From Hypsibius dujardini (Eukaryota; Tardigrada; Eutardigrada; Parachela; Hypsibiidae), in assembly GCA_001579985.1 (NCBI GenBank), contig LRSR01013735.1:1-49752 (forward strand): a stretch of DNA of 49,752 nucleotides. The letters are read 5' to 3'. The position numbers and the translations under genes were made by a program. Under the pieces are notes generated by a model that saw only the letters and a list, made by a program, of their open reading frames with translations, had not been told where the DNA came from and ran no database searches. The first letter of the stretch is position 1. Each line of letters starts with the position of its first letter. Shown one piece after another: positions 22,854 to 33,419 of this stretch.

Positions 22854-24719
22854 CGTCCGTCCGTTCGTCTACCTTTCGGTTTGTCATGTAGTTTGTTTAT
22901 CGGAATTTATCATGACTCCACTTGTCTCCATCTCCCCTATAGTTATGTATGTTCGTGTGTCTAGATATGATCCAGAGGCGGAGATAAAGTGCCACAAAAC
23001 CATGGTGGAAATGGCTGAACTTTATCGCAGCAGCACATTGTCTCAGCGTGCAGCCATGCTTAAGGCTCATGCAACCCACGGTTTTAAACGACCTTCCTAT
23101 ATGATGGACTGGAACAAGTTCGACATCATTAGCGGTTTCTGCATCGACATCATGCATCAATTCGATGAAGGTGTGGCGAAATTCCTACTGGAATTTCTCA
23201 TGGACTGCACATCTATTCTTAATGAAGGCAAATCAATCCGAGAAGCCCTAGCCGTCCAGGCTCAAATGAACCGCATATGGATGTCAATCCGCGTAACCGG
23301 AAACAACAACCGTGAAGTTCGGCCGCTTAACACGTACAGGAGTTGGAAAGCTCACGAGTATCGGTTCTTCATCCAGCACGGAGCTCCGTTCGTTCTCAAA
23401 GGTCTGATTGACGAAAATTTCTACAAGGTCTACTGCCTCACCTCCCGTATCGCCTACAACTGCACCAAGGACTCCATCAACTCAGCAGACGTCACCGCGT
23501 TACGCAAGCTATGTGACCGGTTCATGAGGGCCTTCCAGGTAGGGTCCACAAATTTAATATGCTGGGCAACTATTTAATTTTTTAATTGAGTTTTTTATTA
23601 GTAAACAATTATTTGTTTTAGTGTTAATAATTTTAATTCTAAGTGGCGCAGGGAATTTTCAGTAAACAAGAATCAAGTAAATAAATTATTGCTTCGTGGC
23701 TGAGAACAATTTTATTACTGTACTGCCACGATTATAAGGGTGGGTTTTTTACACCGGGTGTGCACAACTGTGTGTGTGTGAGTGTGTGTGCTCACTCAGC
23801 ACACAGGCGTGTGTGACGGAGGCGGGGCTTAACCCACCCTTAAAATCGTGGCAGTACAGTCCTGTATTTTAATTTGTTTAATGTGGCTTATCTTTTTTCT
23901 TTTTCTTTACAACAGGATGCCTTCGGTGTACAGGAGATGAAATACAGCATTCATCTCGTCACACACTTGTGGTACGCTGTTGAATTGAACGGACCGCTTC
24001 ACGTAGTCTCTTGTTACGGGCCGGAGGATCAGATTGGCAAAATCACTCGAAAGGCGCTTGGCATGAATAACACCACCAAAAATATTATGAACAACGCCGT
24101 CATCTTAACGGAGTGTGCGGCGCGTCTGGAGAGCTTTCGCATGGATGACCAGAACACTGACCAGCGAGTGATCGGAGCGATTCGCAGAGCACTCGGAGTT
24201 CGCTCAGGTGTATTCACTAGACGCGGCATAGAAGGTTCCTGTAAAATGCTTGGAAAAGCCGAGCCTTTGACTTGCGGCAAGGTGTCTGCCGGAGTGTCGG
24301 TATTTTTCCCTGATATCAACAACGTCCAGATACTTGCTTTCCAGAGAGCTCATTTGCAGTCGGGCATTTTTGTTCGGACTTCGAAGCGCAATACGAGCAC
24401 AAAACGCAGTGAAAGCCTCGTGCTGGACAGGCACGGCGAAGCCTACATTATAGAAGCGCTGATTGCTGTAATCAATTTCAACGGTTCTCAAGTCCTGGAG
24501 ACATTTGCTAGTGGTGTTCGTCTGGTTCAAACGTGTGCCTCGCCCCTGCATGTCGGTACCAGCAAAGTTTCCGTTCCACATGTATATTTACTCTCAAAAA
24601 GGGATGATTTTGTGACAATGCGTACTGCTGATGTTATTAAGCAGCTGGTTATTCTGCGGGACTTTGAGAACGGCGACCTGCTAGTCAGTCCGCCATCTAA
24701 TCGATTCCGCCCGACTTAG
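21062..24719 (+). CDS. Tnp2-like CACTA transposase (867 codons, one in-frame TAG)
   Basis: Exons 21062..21308, 21778..22756, 22965..23538, 23916..24719; GT/AG junctions in phases 1, 2 and 0, total 2604 nt. The frame is open except for a TAG at 22425..22427 (codon 299), beyond which the same frame continues CIKIPLRYRLPTWNLHMVW. Features: basic N terminus (ERKPKYKRFGRLQRR); two CxxC-type motifs, FECPLCK and GCVYCEQ; the D-x-M-H motif in GFCIDIMHQFDEG (about 470-478); and the C-terminal block SIHLVTHLWYAVELNGPL followed by PEDQIG, matching the H..HL...GPL...E region of CACTA transposases. A 39-bp GTATCT-CTGAG intron (22409..22447) would also remove the stop and keep the frame, but its polypyrimidine tract is poor. 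Acts in the nucleus on the element ends. Confidence 0.78.
22757..22964 (+). repeat. CTGT tetranucleotide tract in transposase intron 2
   Basis: The intron begins GTAAGT and contains about 25 CTGT/TTGT units (22764-22850), then CCGTCCGT. The acceptor used is TGTCTAG at 22964; an earlier CCCTATAG (22942) would bring an immediate in-frame stop. Confidence 0.85.
23718..23859. mobile_element. 142-bp MITE in the transposase intron 3
   Basis: Ends CTGTACTGCCACGATTATAA and (reverse complement) CTGTACTGCCACGATTTTAA, extending to GGGTGGG, preceded by TA. The right flank is TC, a probable mutated TA. The internal GAGGCGGGGCTTA is shared with the 275-bp MITE at 31278..31552. A nested insertion inside a transposon. 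Confidence 0.75.
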
Positions 24720-24819
24720 ACATGCAACGTCTGCTCAAATTGACCTTTCATTAAAGCAGTTGTATCATCAGAGATGTTGTTAAATGCTGAACAGAGAAAA
24801 TAAAACAGTCCGCTCACAC

Positions 24820-25040
24820 ATTGTCCGCTCGTCTTTTAGTGCCCACACAAATTTTGTTCCGTGGTCACAAATAAAAGTCCGTTAAGGACAAAACTTATTA
24901 CATACGGTCTTACGAAGGACAAAAAATGTTCTGCTTTTGTCACTTGTTACAAATAAACCTACTTCCGACTTTATTTGTGTGAGAAGGACACGGTTTTGTC
25001 CGGGAATATATGTGGGAGTAAGTCTGGTCGGACAAAGGTT
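24820..25040. repeat. right subterminal GGACAAA/TTTGTCC repeats
   Basis: Contains CATTGTCCGCTC, AAAAGTCCGTTAAGGACAAA, GAAGGACAAAAAA, GTTTTGTCCGGG and GTCGGACAAAGG. These mirror the left end and support recognition by one protein. Confidence 0.75.
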
Positions 25041-25063
25041 AAAAAATTTTTATTAGGGAAATG

Positions 25064-27279
25064 TTAACTGTAGAGTTTCAAAACAGCGGTGATGGGTCCC
25101 CGACAGGTCGGAAATTCTCCCTTCCCTTGCAATAGCTGCTGAGCACACGGTTCGCAGAAGGTTTTATGCCCGCAAGGAATGAAGGCGGTATTGGCGGGAG
25201 TGTCGACACAGATGATGCATTCGGCCATTGCTAAAAGAAAACAGGAAGAGGGATTGACGCAGTTACACACCTCGTGTGATTTTGTAATTAGTTCTTTCCC
25301 TTAAAATACGAATATTTAGAAATAATATTCTGCTTTATTAAATCGGAAAATTAAATTGTATTTGTTTTAGGCATTTTGAATATTCATATAGTTTTTTTTT
25401 TAAAGTTTTTTTTAGTTACTTATGCTTATCGATTCCAAATAACATTTTGAGCTAGTGGATGTCAAAAAATATGGAAGACGAAGAATTTCAGGAATTAGTG
25501 TTTATTGCTGGGAAATGATTATTCCAGTGACTGTACAAATTCATCAGTTTTTCCCAATTAAAAATAGTCTTGTTCCCGGCATGCAATATTTTTTGAAGTC
25601 ATACTAGAGGTACAGGCTTCCACGAAAAAAGTTCAGCCAAGATCAGACTGGCCCAAGTGTTTAATTGGTCCCTTGTGAGTGCCGTGCCCTTGTGAAAATG
25701 TTCTGGAAAATGTTTCATCACGCGAAAGAAATATAATCGAAACCTTGTTTTTGCACAATCAAGTGCTACACATACAGCTGTGGCAAAGTTACTTCTTCAG
25801 CTCACACCCGCACCCATTCACTACGCCATCCAGCCCATGCGACTACATACAATGGGTTGACTTCAAAAAATGTTTGCTTGACTCTGGTCTGGTTTGTTCG
25901 TTTGAAAACGAGAAGATACCTGTGTATCCTCTAGATTGACGCTGCGAAATGAAAAACGAAGTTTTCAAGTTGATATTTCAGAAGCCTATTTTGTGTAGGC
26001 GCATGGGCTGGGTAAGTGGGTGAATGAATGTGGGTGTGGGCTGAAGAAGTAACCTTGCCATAGCTGTATCTGGCAAGCTGATCCTTCTTACCCTGCAGCG
26101 GTTTAGCAGGAACCACCGCAACTCCTTTCGAGGCATTGGGTCCTCGATGCTTTCGAGCTACGGTATCCCGTCGTGCCCTTTTCACATTTTCAGCATAGAT
26201 AAAGTCGGTTTTTATTTTGAGCAACATCTCCGTTGCCTGTTCCACATTTGAGGCCACGCCTTCCACGCCAATCAGGACGTCTGTCGACTCTGTGTCCTCC
26301 GAAAATGTCAGCACAACGTGGGAACTTTCTACGTGTTGCCTTAAAGTTAGCTGCCGATCTTCCGGTGCGTCTTGGAAGAAGTTCCCCGGAAACGAATGGT
26401 CACACTCACGACCCGCAACTCGATCGTCCGAACAGCATCTTCAACTGCGGCTTCGCTGAGGCCTGTCACGAGGTACGTCTTCTGCCTGTAGTACTGTCTG
26501 TGACCTATCACAAAATATAGCTGGAAATATAATTCGTCTACTAAATATTTTTTCTAGTTAACGAAACTGCAACACTAAGGTATTTAGCTCAGATTTTCAG
26601 AAACTAAAGCTTTTAAATTAGTCATAACTAAAACTAGTTGACTAAATTTTAATTTCGCCATTTAGATCTTTGTAAAACTAAAACATTTACTTTGGTGTAT
26701 ATGGGAAACAAGAAAAAATGAAAACTCAAAACCCGAAACGAGGATGGCAAATTATTTAGTCAACTGATTAATATTTTTAACTAATCGATTCGGGATTATC
26801 ACTTATTAGTACACTTAACGAAATCTTTGTATTTAAGTTTAATCACATTAATTGAGTACATTTTAGTTTTTTCACGTCTGATCTTCTGTAAATGAAATTG
26901 TTTAATTTAGTTTTTTTGAACTAGAAAAACAAGGATCAAACAATTAGTCCCAAAAGTTTGTTTCTTTTTAGTTGTTTATAATTTCGTTTAGCTAATAAAC
27001 GTTAGAGACTAACAAGTTGAGTTTAGTTCCCTACCAGTGACTGCGGTGATTCCCGGCAGATTTCTCGCCGTCTGAAGATGTGTTTCGTGTTTTTCCGTCC
27101 CAATCTGAAGGATTAAATTCGTTGGGACCATAATCAACGTTGCTGTAGGTGGGGCTGAATACGCGGGAGGTTGGCCCGTAGGTGGTAGCGTTGGTTTAGC
27201 CTGATCTCCTTGTTGAGCTGGATACGCGGGACGTTGGTCCGTAGGTGGTAGCGTTGGTTCAGCCAACAACACAGGAGTC
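25064..27279 (-). pseudogene. G4: family gene 3' part with a one-base frameshift
   Basis: Exons 27035..27279 (P), 26092..26504 (KH-like) and 25064..25230 (RING). P is proline-rich with two ~25-residue repeats (LPPTDQRPAY, LPPTGQPPAYSAPP); PPAY is a WW-binding PPxY motif. The KH-like exon lacks one base near 26390 (CGTTTCCGGGGAAC, where intact copies have CGTTTCCCGGGGAAT), and its length of 413 is one short of the value that keeps phase, so the reading frame breaks there. The RING is intact: ECIICVDTPANTAFIPCGH, CEPC, CPTC-equivalent FPTC. The third residue before PTC is E-F: the Cys expected there is Phe, so one zinc ligand is lost. The CACTA-like element ends 5 bp past its stop. KH2 and exon 1 are only relics upstream (28665..28753, 29963..30090). 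Confidence 0.6.
25783..26070. repeat. inverted repeat beside the KH exon donor (G4 copy)
   Basis: Left arm GGCAAAGTTACTTCTTCAGC and right arm GCTGAAGAAGTAACCTTGCC, with the rest of each arm (CACACCC... and TGGGTGTGG...) also complementary. Equivalent to 5085..5367 and 46298..46585. Confidence 0.65.
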
Positions 27280-28041
27280 CTTTAATATTAAAACAAGACG
27301 TAATTAGCAATTTTCCGTGGAGTCTGATTGCGAAATATATATCTTTGAAGAGAACGGCCAGATTCTGGCCGAACTTGGTGGGCTAAAAATTGCCAACTTT
27401 ACAAACTAAGCTCCAAGGTTAACAATTTTCATCGAACTTTTGAAAACTCAAATTTGTATGAAAGCCAACTCATCTAGACATTTACATATGAAATAATATA
27501 AGTTTTGAGCAACGGTAAAAATACAGAGACTCATTCAAAGTTGAGTAAATGTTTGTGGTGGTTCGAGTACATTGGAGTCTCGGACTGGAAATCACATCTG
27601 CGGTTTCAGAAACTAAAATGGAAGAAAAATACATCTCGCGCCACTATGTGTTACGGACCTGTGCTTGATTGATTGATTCTTTAGCACGTTTCAAATTTTT
27701 TATCCAAAACAATATTTTCTAGAACGCAAACTCATTTTTCAAATTTACTAGAAGATTTCTGCAATAGATCAACAATAGATTGACAATTCTCAGACCAAGA
27801 TGAAAACCCTGAAAAAATAAAATTCAAAAAGAGAAATCGGTGGCGCCACCAACACGGTCTGAATTCTGACTATTTGCTGCATCGCTGTTTTGGCTATTTT
27901 CAGACTTGTTTACCAGTGTTTTCTTTACCACTCGCAACTGACACTGCGACGTCGTTAAAATCTGAGGATCTGCCGCATCTGCACTCGCTTCATAATCCTC
28001 TCATCTTCCAGGTGCTGCTGCCCCTCCATCCTACACTTTAA
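27280..28041 (-). other. family intron (KH2 to P), G4 copy
   Basis: No gene. Same repeat as 14570-15245 and 30430-31110. Contains palindrome GGTGGCGCCACC at 27839..27850. Confidence 0.6.
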
Positions 28042-28650
28042 CCCGTTAACGACCATTGGCGTCAAAATGACGACAAGCGACCTTTGTTTTTTTTCTCCAA
28101 GACGGTTCAATCGTTTCAGGCAAATTAAATTGGCACTGAATGTTGAAGTATTTCTTCAAAATAAATAACTATTGTTTGTGGATTTGGAGGCTGATTACTG
28201 TCCGTAAAAAAATAACAAAGTTGACCATTTTTTTCGCTTTTTGGGTCCTTAGGGTCGCCGAATACCGTCAAACAGGAAAAAATGACAAAAATACGAGCTC
28301 TTTTGAGACATCCAGATTGAACAAGAGTCGGCAAGGTTCAAAAAGATTTGGTTGGACTGGTCCAATTGTTTGGGCGTGACCAGCGGTCAAAATAGACTAC
28401 CAAATTTTGTCCAAAAAATCAATAAAACGTGATCCTATAGAAGCAGATTGATTGCTTGATGGATTGAACGACGAAAAATGATGCAAACCGTTGTGCGACA
28501 CAACTTTCGGTCGAACTTTTTGTCCTAGCTCACCAATGGACAATGGTCAGCTGAAAAAAACTGAAATTTTGCAAAGTCATCCAAAAAAATTGAAACTTCG
28601 TTTTTTCTTAATAAAGCCATACTAAGCCAGGGAAAAATAGTTTTGGCTAT
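28042..28650. mobile_element. possible piggyBac-like fragment (left end only)
   Basis: The family intron reads CACTTTAACTTACCC in other copies (8065, 48870). Here it breaks after TTTAA into CCCGTTAACGACCATTGGCG, so foreign sequence starts at a TTAA with a CCC end, as in piggyBac elements. No matching right end was found before the KH2 relic at 28665. No transposase is seen. Confidence 0.35.
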
Positions 28651-28664
28651 CAGAATCAAGTCGA

Positions 28665-28753
28665 ATCATCTGAACAGCACGTGCAACTGCATCTTCACTG
28701 AGGCCTTTTCACGTGGTAGTACTTCGATCTGCCACTCTCATTCTGTCCGCTAT
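28665..28753 (-). pseudogene. truncated, frameshifted KH-like exon relic
   Basis: After the GGCAG acceptor it reads GQNESGRSKYYHV, then has an extra A (GTGAAAAGGCC where others have GTGAAAGGCC) that shifts the frame to a stop. It ends at the foreign segment to its left. Confidence 0.6.
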
Positions 28754-29116
28754 CTGCCAAAAAAGGATGGACAGAACTGAAATTCGTCTACTAATTATTT
28801 TGCTAGTTAAACTGCATGTAACTAAAAAACTAAGATATGTAGCTTAGGATTTTCAGAAACTGAAGATTTTAATTAGTCGTAACTGAATTTAGTTGACTAA
28901 ATTTTGGTTTCGCCCTTTAGATCTTTAGGTAATTAACATTTTTATTTTGGTTTAATTATGTGGAAAAAAGAAAAACTAAAAGCACGAAACCGGGATGGCA
29001 AATACTAGATTTAGTCAACTAAATAAAGTTTGTGGTTGTGGTCCTGGTACTCGGACAGGCAAAGTTTTTTAACTGCCAAAAAAGATGGCCAGAACTAAAC
29101 TTCGGCTACTAATTAT

Positions 29117-29404
29117 CAGAGCTGCTAAAGGCTCCACCGCTAAAACCGCCAAACCCGCTAATGGTAAATTTTGTTATTCTATAAATCCATTTCAGATGCC
29201 TTTCGCTTAACGTGGCACTGGTAATCTAGCAGATCATTATTGATGTTCCCGAAAAACACCCGAGATAGCGCTTTGAAAAGTCTAGCTATTTCTACATTTA
29301 CAAAAAACAATATCCGATTAACAACAGCGATTTATAGACTAACAAAATTTACCATTAGTGGGTTTAGCGGTTTTAGCGGTGGAGCCTCTAGCGGTCCAGC
29401 TCTG
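29117..29404. mobile_element. 288-bp hAT-type MITE
   Basis: Long inverted repeats: left CAGAGCTGCTAAAGGCTCCA, right (reverse complement) CAGAGCTGGACCGCTAGAGG with CTCCACCGCTAAAACCGC, extending to GGTAAATTTTGTTA. Flanked by a perfect 8-bp duplication CTAATTAT (29109..29116, 29405..29412), the length typical of hAT elements. It lies within a family intron. Overlapping ORFs are artefacts. Confidence 0.88.
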
Positions 29405-29962
29405 CTAATTATCTTGCTAGTTAAACTGCATCTGACTTTAAGATTAAGATATGGAGCTTAGGATTTTCAGAAACTAACGATTTAAATTAGTCGTAACTAA
29501 AGTTAGTTGACTAAATTTTAGTTTCGCTCTTCAACTAAAACCTTTTTTTGGTTTAATTATATGAGAGAAAAAAACTAAAAACACGAAACTTTAGATATTT
29601 GTGTAAATAAAACTTTTATTTTGGTTTAATTATGTAAGAAAAAACAACTAAAAACACGAAACCGGGATGCTAAAAACTAGATGCAGTCAGCTCAGTAATA
29701 TTTTTAGCCAATCAATTAAGAATTAGATCAGTACCATTAACGAATACTCCTAATTAAGTTTTATTTAAATTACTTGATTGAATTTTAGCTATTCCCTCTA
29801 GATCTTCTTTAACTGACAGTTTTTTAATTTAATTTATTTGAGAAAATAGAAAAAATAAGGGCAAACAATTCGCCCCCAAAGTTTTAAATTCTTGTAATTG
29901 ATTATAGTTTCGCTTAGCGAATACTAAACACTAATCAACAACAAGTTGAGCTTAAACCTTAC

Positions 29963-30090
29963 CAGTGACTGAGATGATTCCCGGCAGATTTCTCGCCGTC
30001 TGAAGATTATACGTCCCAATATAGTACTTCTCGATTGCAGCCCAACATTCAAACCCACTCACTTCAGAAAAGCGCCGTGGGGTACGGCAA
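29963..30090 (-). pseudogene. degenerate family exon 1
   Basis: The 3' half (LQTARNLPGI, then a CACTG|GTAAGG donor) is preserved, but the upstream reading frame has stop codons and the start ATG region is lost. The promoter-like block continues at 30091-30260. Confidence 0.5.
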
Positions 30091-30784
30091 TAATGTTCCA
30101 TGTGGCCTTGCAAAAGCACCAGAGTGGATAAGGAAATATCGCTATGGTGCGTGGTAGATAAAACTGTGTCTTCGGCAAAATTTTTTCATTCGGTAACAAG
30201 TGTGAGAGATTAGCGATAGCGCTTTGCCGTTAGATTGTAGTAGTGAAGCCGGAAGTGAACGGGAGAATCGTCGCATCAAGTTGTTCCAAAGTTTATACTG
30301 GACGACTAACTGGTTGGGCTGCAATTATTTATAAAAAACCTGATGATTTCGTGAAGAAGCGAAGACACATAGCTTAGTGGAGTCCTTTATTATGTAAACA
30401 AGATGTACTAAACAATTTTTCGTGAATTCTGATTGCAAAATATATATCCTTGAAGAGAACGGTCAGATTCTGGCCGAACTTGGTGGGCTAAAAATTGTCA
30501 ACTTTGCAAACTGAGCGCTAAGGATTACAATTGCCATCGAACTTTTTAAAACTCAAATTTGTATGAAAGTCATTTCACCTGGACATCTACTTTTAAAAGA
30601 ATTTAAATTTTGAGAAACGGTAAAGTTTAGAGACCTATTCAGAGCTGAGTAAATATTTTTAGTAGTTCTAGTTCTAGTTCACATCTGCGGTTTCAAAAAA
30701 AATGTGGAAAAAATTATTCTCGCATAACGTTAAGCAACTGGCCGGGGCTTGATTGATTGATTATTTAACACGTTTCAATTGTTT

Positions 30785-31670
30785 TATCCAGACCAATATT
30801 TTCCAGAACTCAAACTCATTTTTCAAATTTACTTGAAATTTTTTGCAAAGTATAAATAATAGATTGACAATCTCTAGACCAAGCTGAATACCTAGAAAAA
30901 ATTAAATCCAAAAAGAGAAATCGGTGGCGCCACCAATACGGTCTGAAGTCTGACTATTTGCTGCATCGCTGTTTTGGCTATTTTCGGACTTGTTTACCAG
31001 TGTTTTCTTTACCACTCGCAACTGACACTGCGACGTCGTTAAAATCTGAGGATCTGCCGCATCTGCACTCGCTTCATAATCCTCTCATCTTCCAGGTGCT
31101 GCTGCCCCTCCATCATATTCCTACACTTCCTACACTTCCTACACATATTACCATAGCCAATCATTGGTTACTTAGTGACCGAAAGTTTTCCCCTACATTT
31201 TTATCTTTCCACGCATAATTAGGATCTCGTGAGAAGATTGATTCAGACAACGTACAGCACATTTACGTACATCCGTACCGTATGGTCGCGATCTCAAGGG
31301 GCACTTTTCTGCCCTACCCGTAAATTTTAACCAACCCGGGCCGTGCCTGTTCAGTGCCGTTCACCAAATTACCACTGTAGGGAGAAATAAATGGAAAAGC
31401 ACGACTGTACAATCAATCGATCGAGCACAACTAGTAAGCTGTACGAAATCAGCCAATCAGAGAAGAGTGAGTCAGATGGAAAGTTAAATCGAGCGCAGGG
31501 CCATACCAAGGGAGGCGGGGCTTAGCTGTCCCTTGAGATCGCGAGCATACGGTATAAGACTCCAAAAACAGCCCTGTGTTTGCCCCTCAATCCTGTGTGA
31601 GTTTTCCTGTGGATCCTCCCGTATATTTTACAGTCACCAAGCAGTCTCACACATTTCTCGCTCCACACAC
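30785..31670. repeat. recent duplicate of 14930-15522, carrying a MITE
   Basis: See 14930. Identity holds on both sides of the MITE at 31278..31552, so the MITE arrived after or during the duplication. Palindrome GGTGGCGCCACC at 30923..30934. Confidence 0.85.
31278..31552. mobile_element. 275-bp TA-flanked MITE
   Basis: Ends CCGTATGGTCGCGATCTCAA and (reverse complement) CCGTATGCTCGCGATCTCAA, flanked by TA (31276..31277 and 31553..31554). The empty site is at about 15405 (ACATCCGTATAAGACTCC). The same family as 32892..33166, in the opposite orientation. Confidence 0.9.
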
Positions 31671-31894
31671 ACACAGATGCAAATACTACATCCTCACACA
31701 AAAACACGAAAAAAATGTGTTGACGTCGTTAAAAGCTGAGGACTAACACTGTATTATTGACCTCTTGTTAACCATCCCTTTTCCCCTCCTTTCCTTTCCC
31801 CGTCGTCGTCGCCGCACATGCACTCGCTCCATAACCCTTTCATTCTTCTGCTGCTGCTGCTGCCCCTTCATCATATCTCCAGACTCTAACATAC

Positions 31895-31970
31895 CCTTCA
31901 ACTCCTTCTGAGGCATTGAATCCTTCATGCGCCCGAGCTGCGGTCACCAGTCGTGCCATTGGTGCCAGGT
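31895..31970 (-). pseudogene. relic of a KH2 exon 3' end
   Basis: The minus strand ends with ASEGVEG-type coding (AATGCCTCAGAAGGAGTTGA) before a GTATGTT donor; the upstream part diverges into AT-rich sequence at about 31975. Sister of the relic at 1436..1525. Confidence 0.5.
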
Positions 31971-31979
31971 CAACTAAAA

Positions 31980-32585
31980 AAATTAAAACAAAAAAGTACT
32001 AAATTTGTGCGGTTCATTAAACTTTTGCTACCCCTGCTCGGGCAACACCAAAGTGGGCTGCCACATAAATGAAATTAGGTTGAAACTAAAACGCGCGAAA
32101 AGAAATTTGCGATTTATGCAAATTTGAGAAGTCATCAGGATCGGAGCCTTCATAAAAAACCAAATTGATCAAATTGAGTTTGTGGTTCAGGGTAGCCTAA
32201 TATCAGAGCTGTTTCATATTTTTCATAGAGGAAGCCTGCCACACAAGAGCGATTTGTTGGAGTTTCACGCGAATAAATAATAATATTCCGTACTGCGCTG
32301 AGCCACGGACAATTTTACGAGTCCAAAAAATATTACGCATCAAGGCCGCAACAAGTTTTAGGACCGTCCTATAAGCACACATTTTTTAGCCCATAGATGT
32401 CAAAAGAAACTGAAGTTTAAATTTTTTTTAATGTGTACATCCCTCGCGCGTGGGCGTCTCAAAAGCATTCCCGAACCCGGTAGTAGGCAAGAACGGAGAT
32501 TTTCCTTCCCAATCCGTTTGGGTTTTTTTATCACAATTACCTGTTCATATATCATGATTCTACAGGGCCCACCATAAACATTTAG
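31980..32585. other. no recognised gene
   Basis: Single-copy-looking AT-rich sequence after the family repeats end near 32050. Stops occur in all frames; nothing was recognised. Confidence 0.4.
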
Positions 32586-32741
32586 GGGCAAGGTCATCTT
32601 GGCGTACATCTCAGTGGGTGCTGTTGAAAACTACCCATACTTCTGGCAGAAAAACTGCCGGGAAGGCAACCCGGTCTGGCTGGACAAGGAGATCCTTTCT
32701 GATTGGCCTGGAAACTTCCACGTCAAATACTGGATGCCCGG
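32586..32741 (+). pseudogene. exon fragment of a GH114/TM1410-like glycosidase
   Basis: After a CATTTAG acceptor the plus strand reads GKVILAYISVGAVENYPYFW, then GNPVWLDKEI, DWPGNFHVKYWMPG. The pattern AYISVG(E)AE.YR.YW ... WL ... WPGN..VKYWD is typical of the TM1410/GH114 family (endo-alpha-1,4-polygalactosaminidase-like, extracellular (beta/alpha)8 barrels). Only about 51 codons are present; after WMPG the sequence runs into non-coding AT-rich DNA with no donor. In the first motif the usual Glu is Ala (VGAVE). The family is mostly bacterial and fungal with scattered animal members. Probably a dead gene fragment; no partner exon was identified nearby. Confidence 0.5.
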
Positions 32742-32891
32742 GGCATTACTAGTTTTAATGAAACACTCATATAGAAGTACAATGTATTTTAAAAGTGATC
32801 AACAGCATGGCCTTTGAATTCAGATGAACATTTATATCGGAATTTTCTCTGAAATCACAAAATTTCAAACCGATGAACCATATTTTCTGTA

Positions 32892-33166
32892 CCGTACGCT
32901 CGCGATCTCAAGGGACAGCTAAGGCCCGCCTCCCTCGGTATGGCCCTGCACTCGATTGAAGGTTCAATCTGATTCACTCTTCTCTGATTGGCTCATTTCG
33001 TACAGCTTACTCGTTGTGCTCGATTGATTGATTGTACAGTCGTGCTTTTCCGTATATTTCTCCCGACAGTGGTAATTTGGTGAATGGCACTCAATAGGCA
33101 CAGCCCGGGTTGGTTAAAATTTACGGGTAGGGCAAAAAAGTGTCCCTTGAGATCGCGAGCGTACGG
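32892..33166. mobile_element. 275-bp TA-flanked MITE, second copy
   Basis: Ends CCGTACGCTCGCGATCTCAA on both sides as an inverted repeat, extending to GGGACA, flanked by TA (32890..32891 and 33167..33168). Same length as the copy at 31278 and inverted relative to it. Confidence 0.9.
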
Positions 33167-33419
33167 TAAGTAACAAGATGCACATCAAATATTGTGAAAC
33201 GTCATTTAAGTCCTTATATGTGTTTTGGGTTCTGAAAATGCAAAACTATTCAATTCATTAATTAAATACAGCAAAATACCATTTAAATAAAATGCAACGT
33301 AACTAAAATACAACAAAAATAAATAAAATAATTTTCAACTTATTTCCTTAATTACAATTTTGAAAATATCGTTTTATCCCTGCAATAAAATGAATTTGTG
33401 TTTTTCAAGAATTTGCGGG

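Larger units (their letters stand above)
16396..25058. mobile_element. CACTA-like (CMC/EnSpm) DNA transposon with two genes
   Basis: An 8663-bp element. Ends: left CCCTAATAAAAAATTTT, right (reverse complement) CCCTAATAAAAATTTTTT, flanked by AAA (16393..16395 and 25059..25061), a 3-bp duplication as in CACTA elements. Joining the flanks restores the normal gene end (GCAAA-TGTTAACTGTAGAG; compare GCAAATATTAACCGTAGAG at 39874). Subterminal regions are packed with GGACAAA/TTTGTCC motifs in both orientations. It encodes a Tnp2-like transposase (plus) and a BEN-like protein (minus) transcribed divergently. The insertion is 5 bp after the stop codon of the G4 RING exon. Confidence 0.88.
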
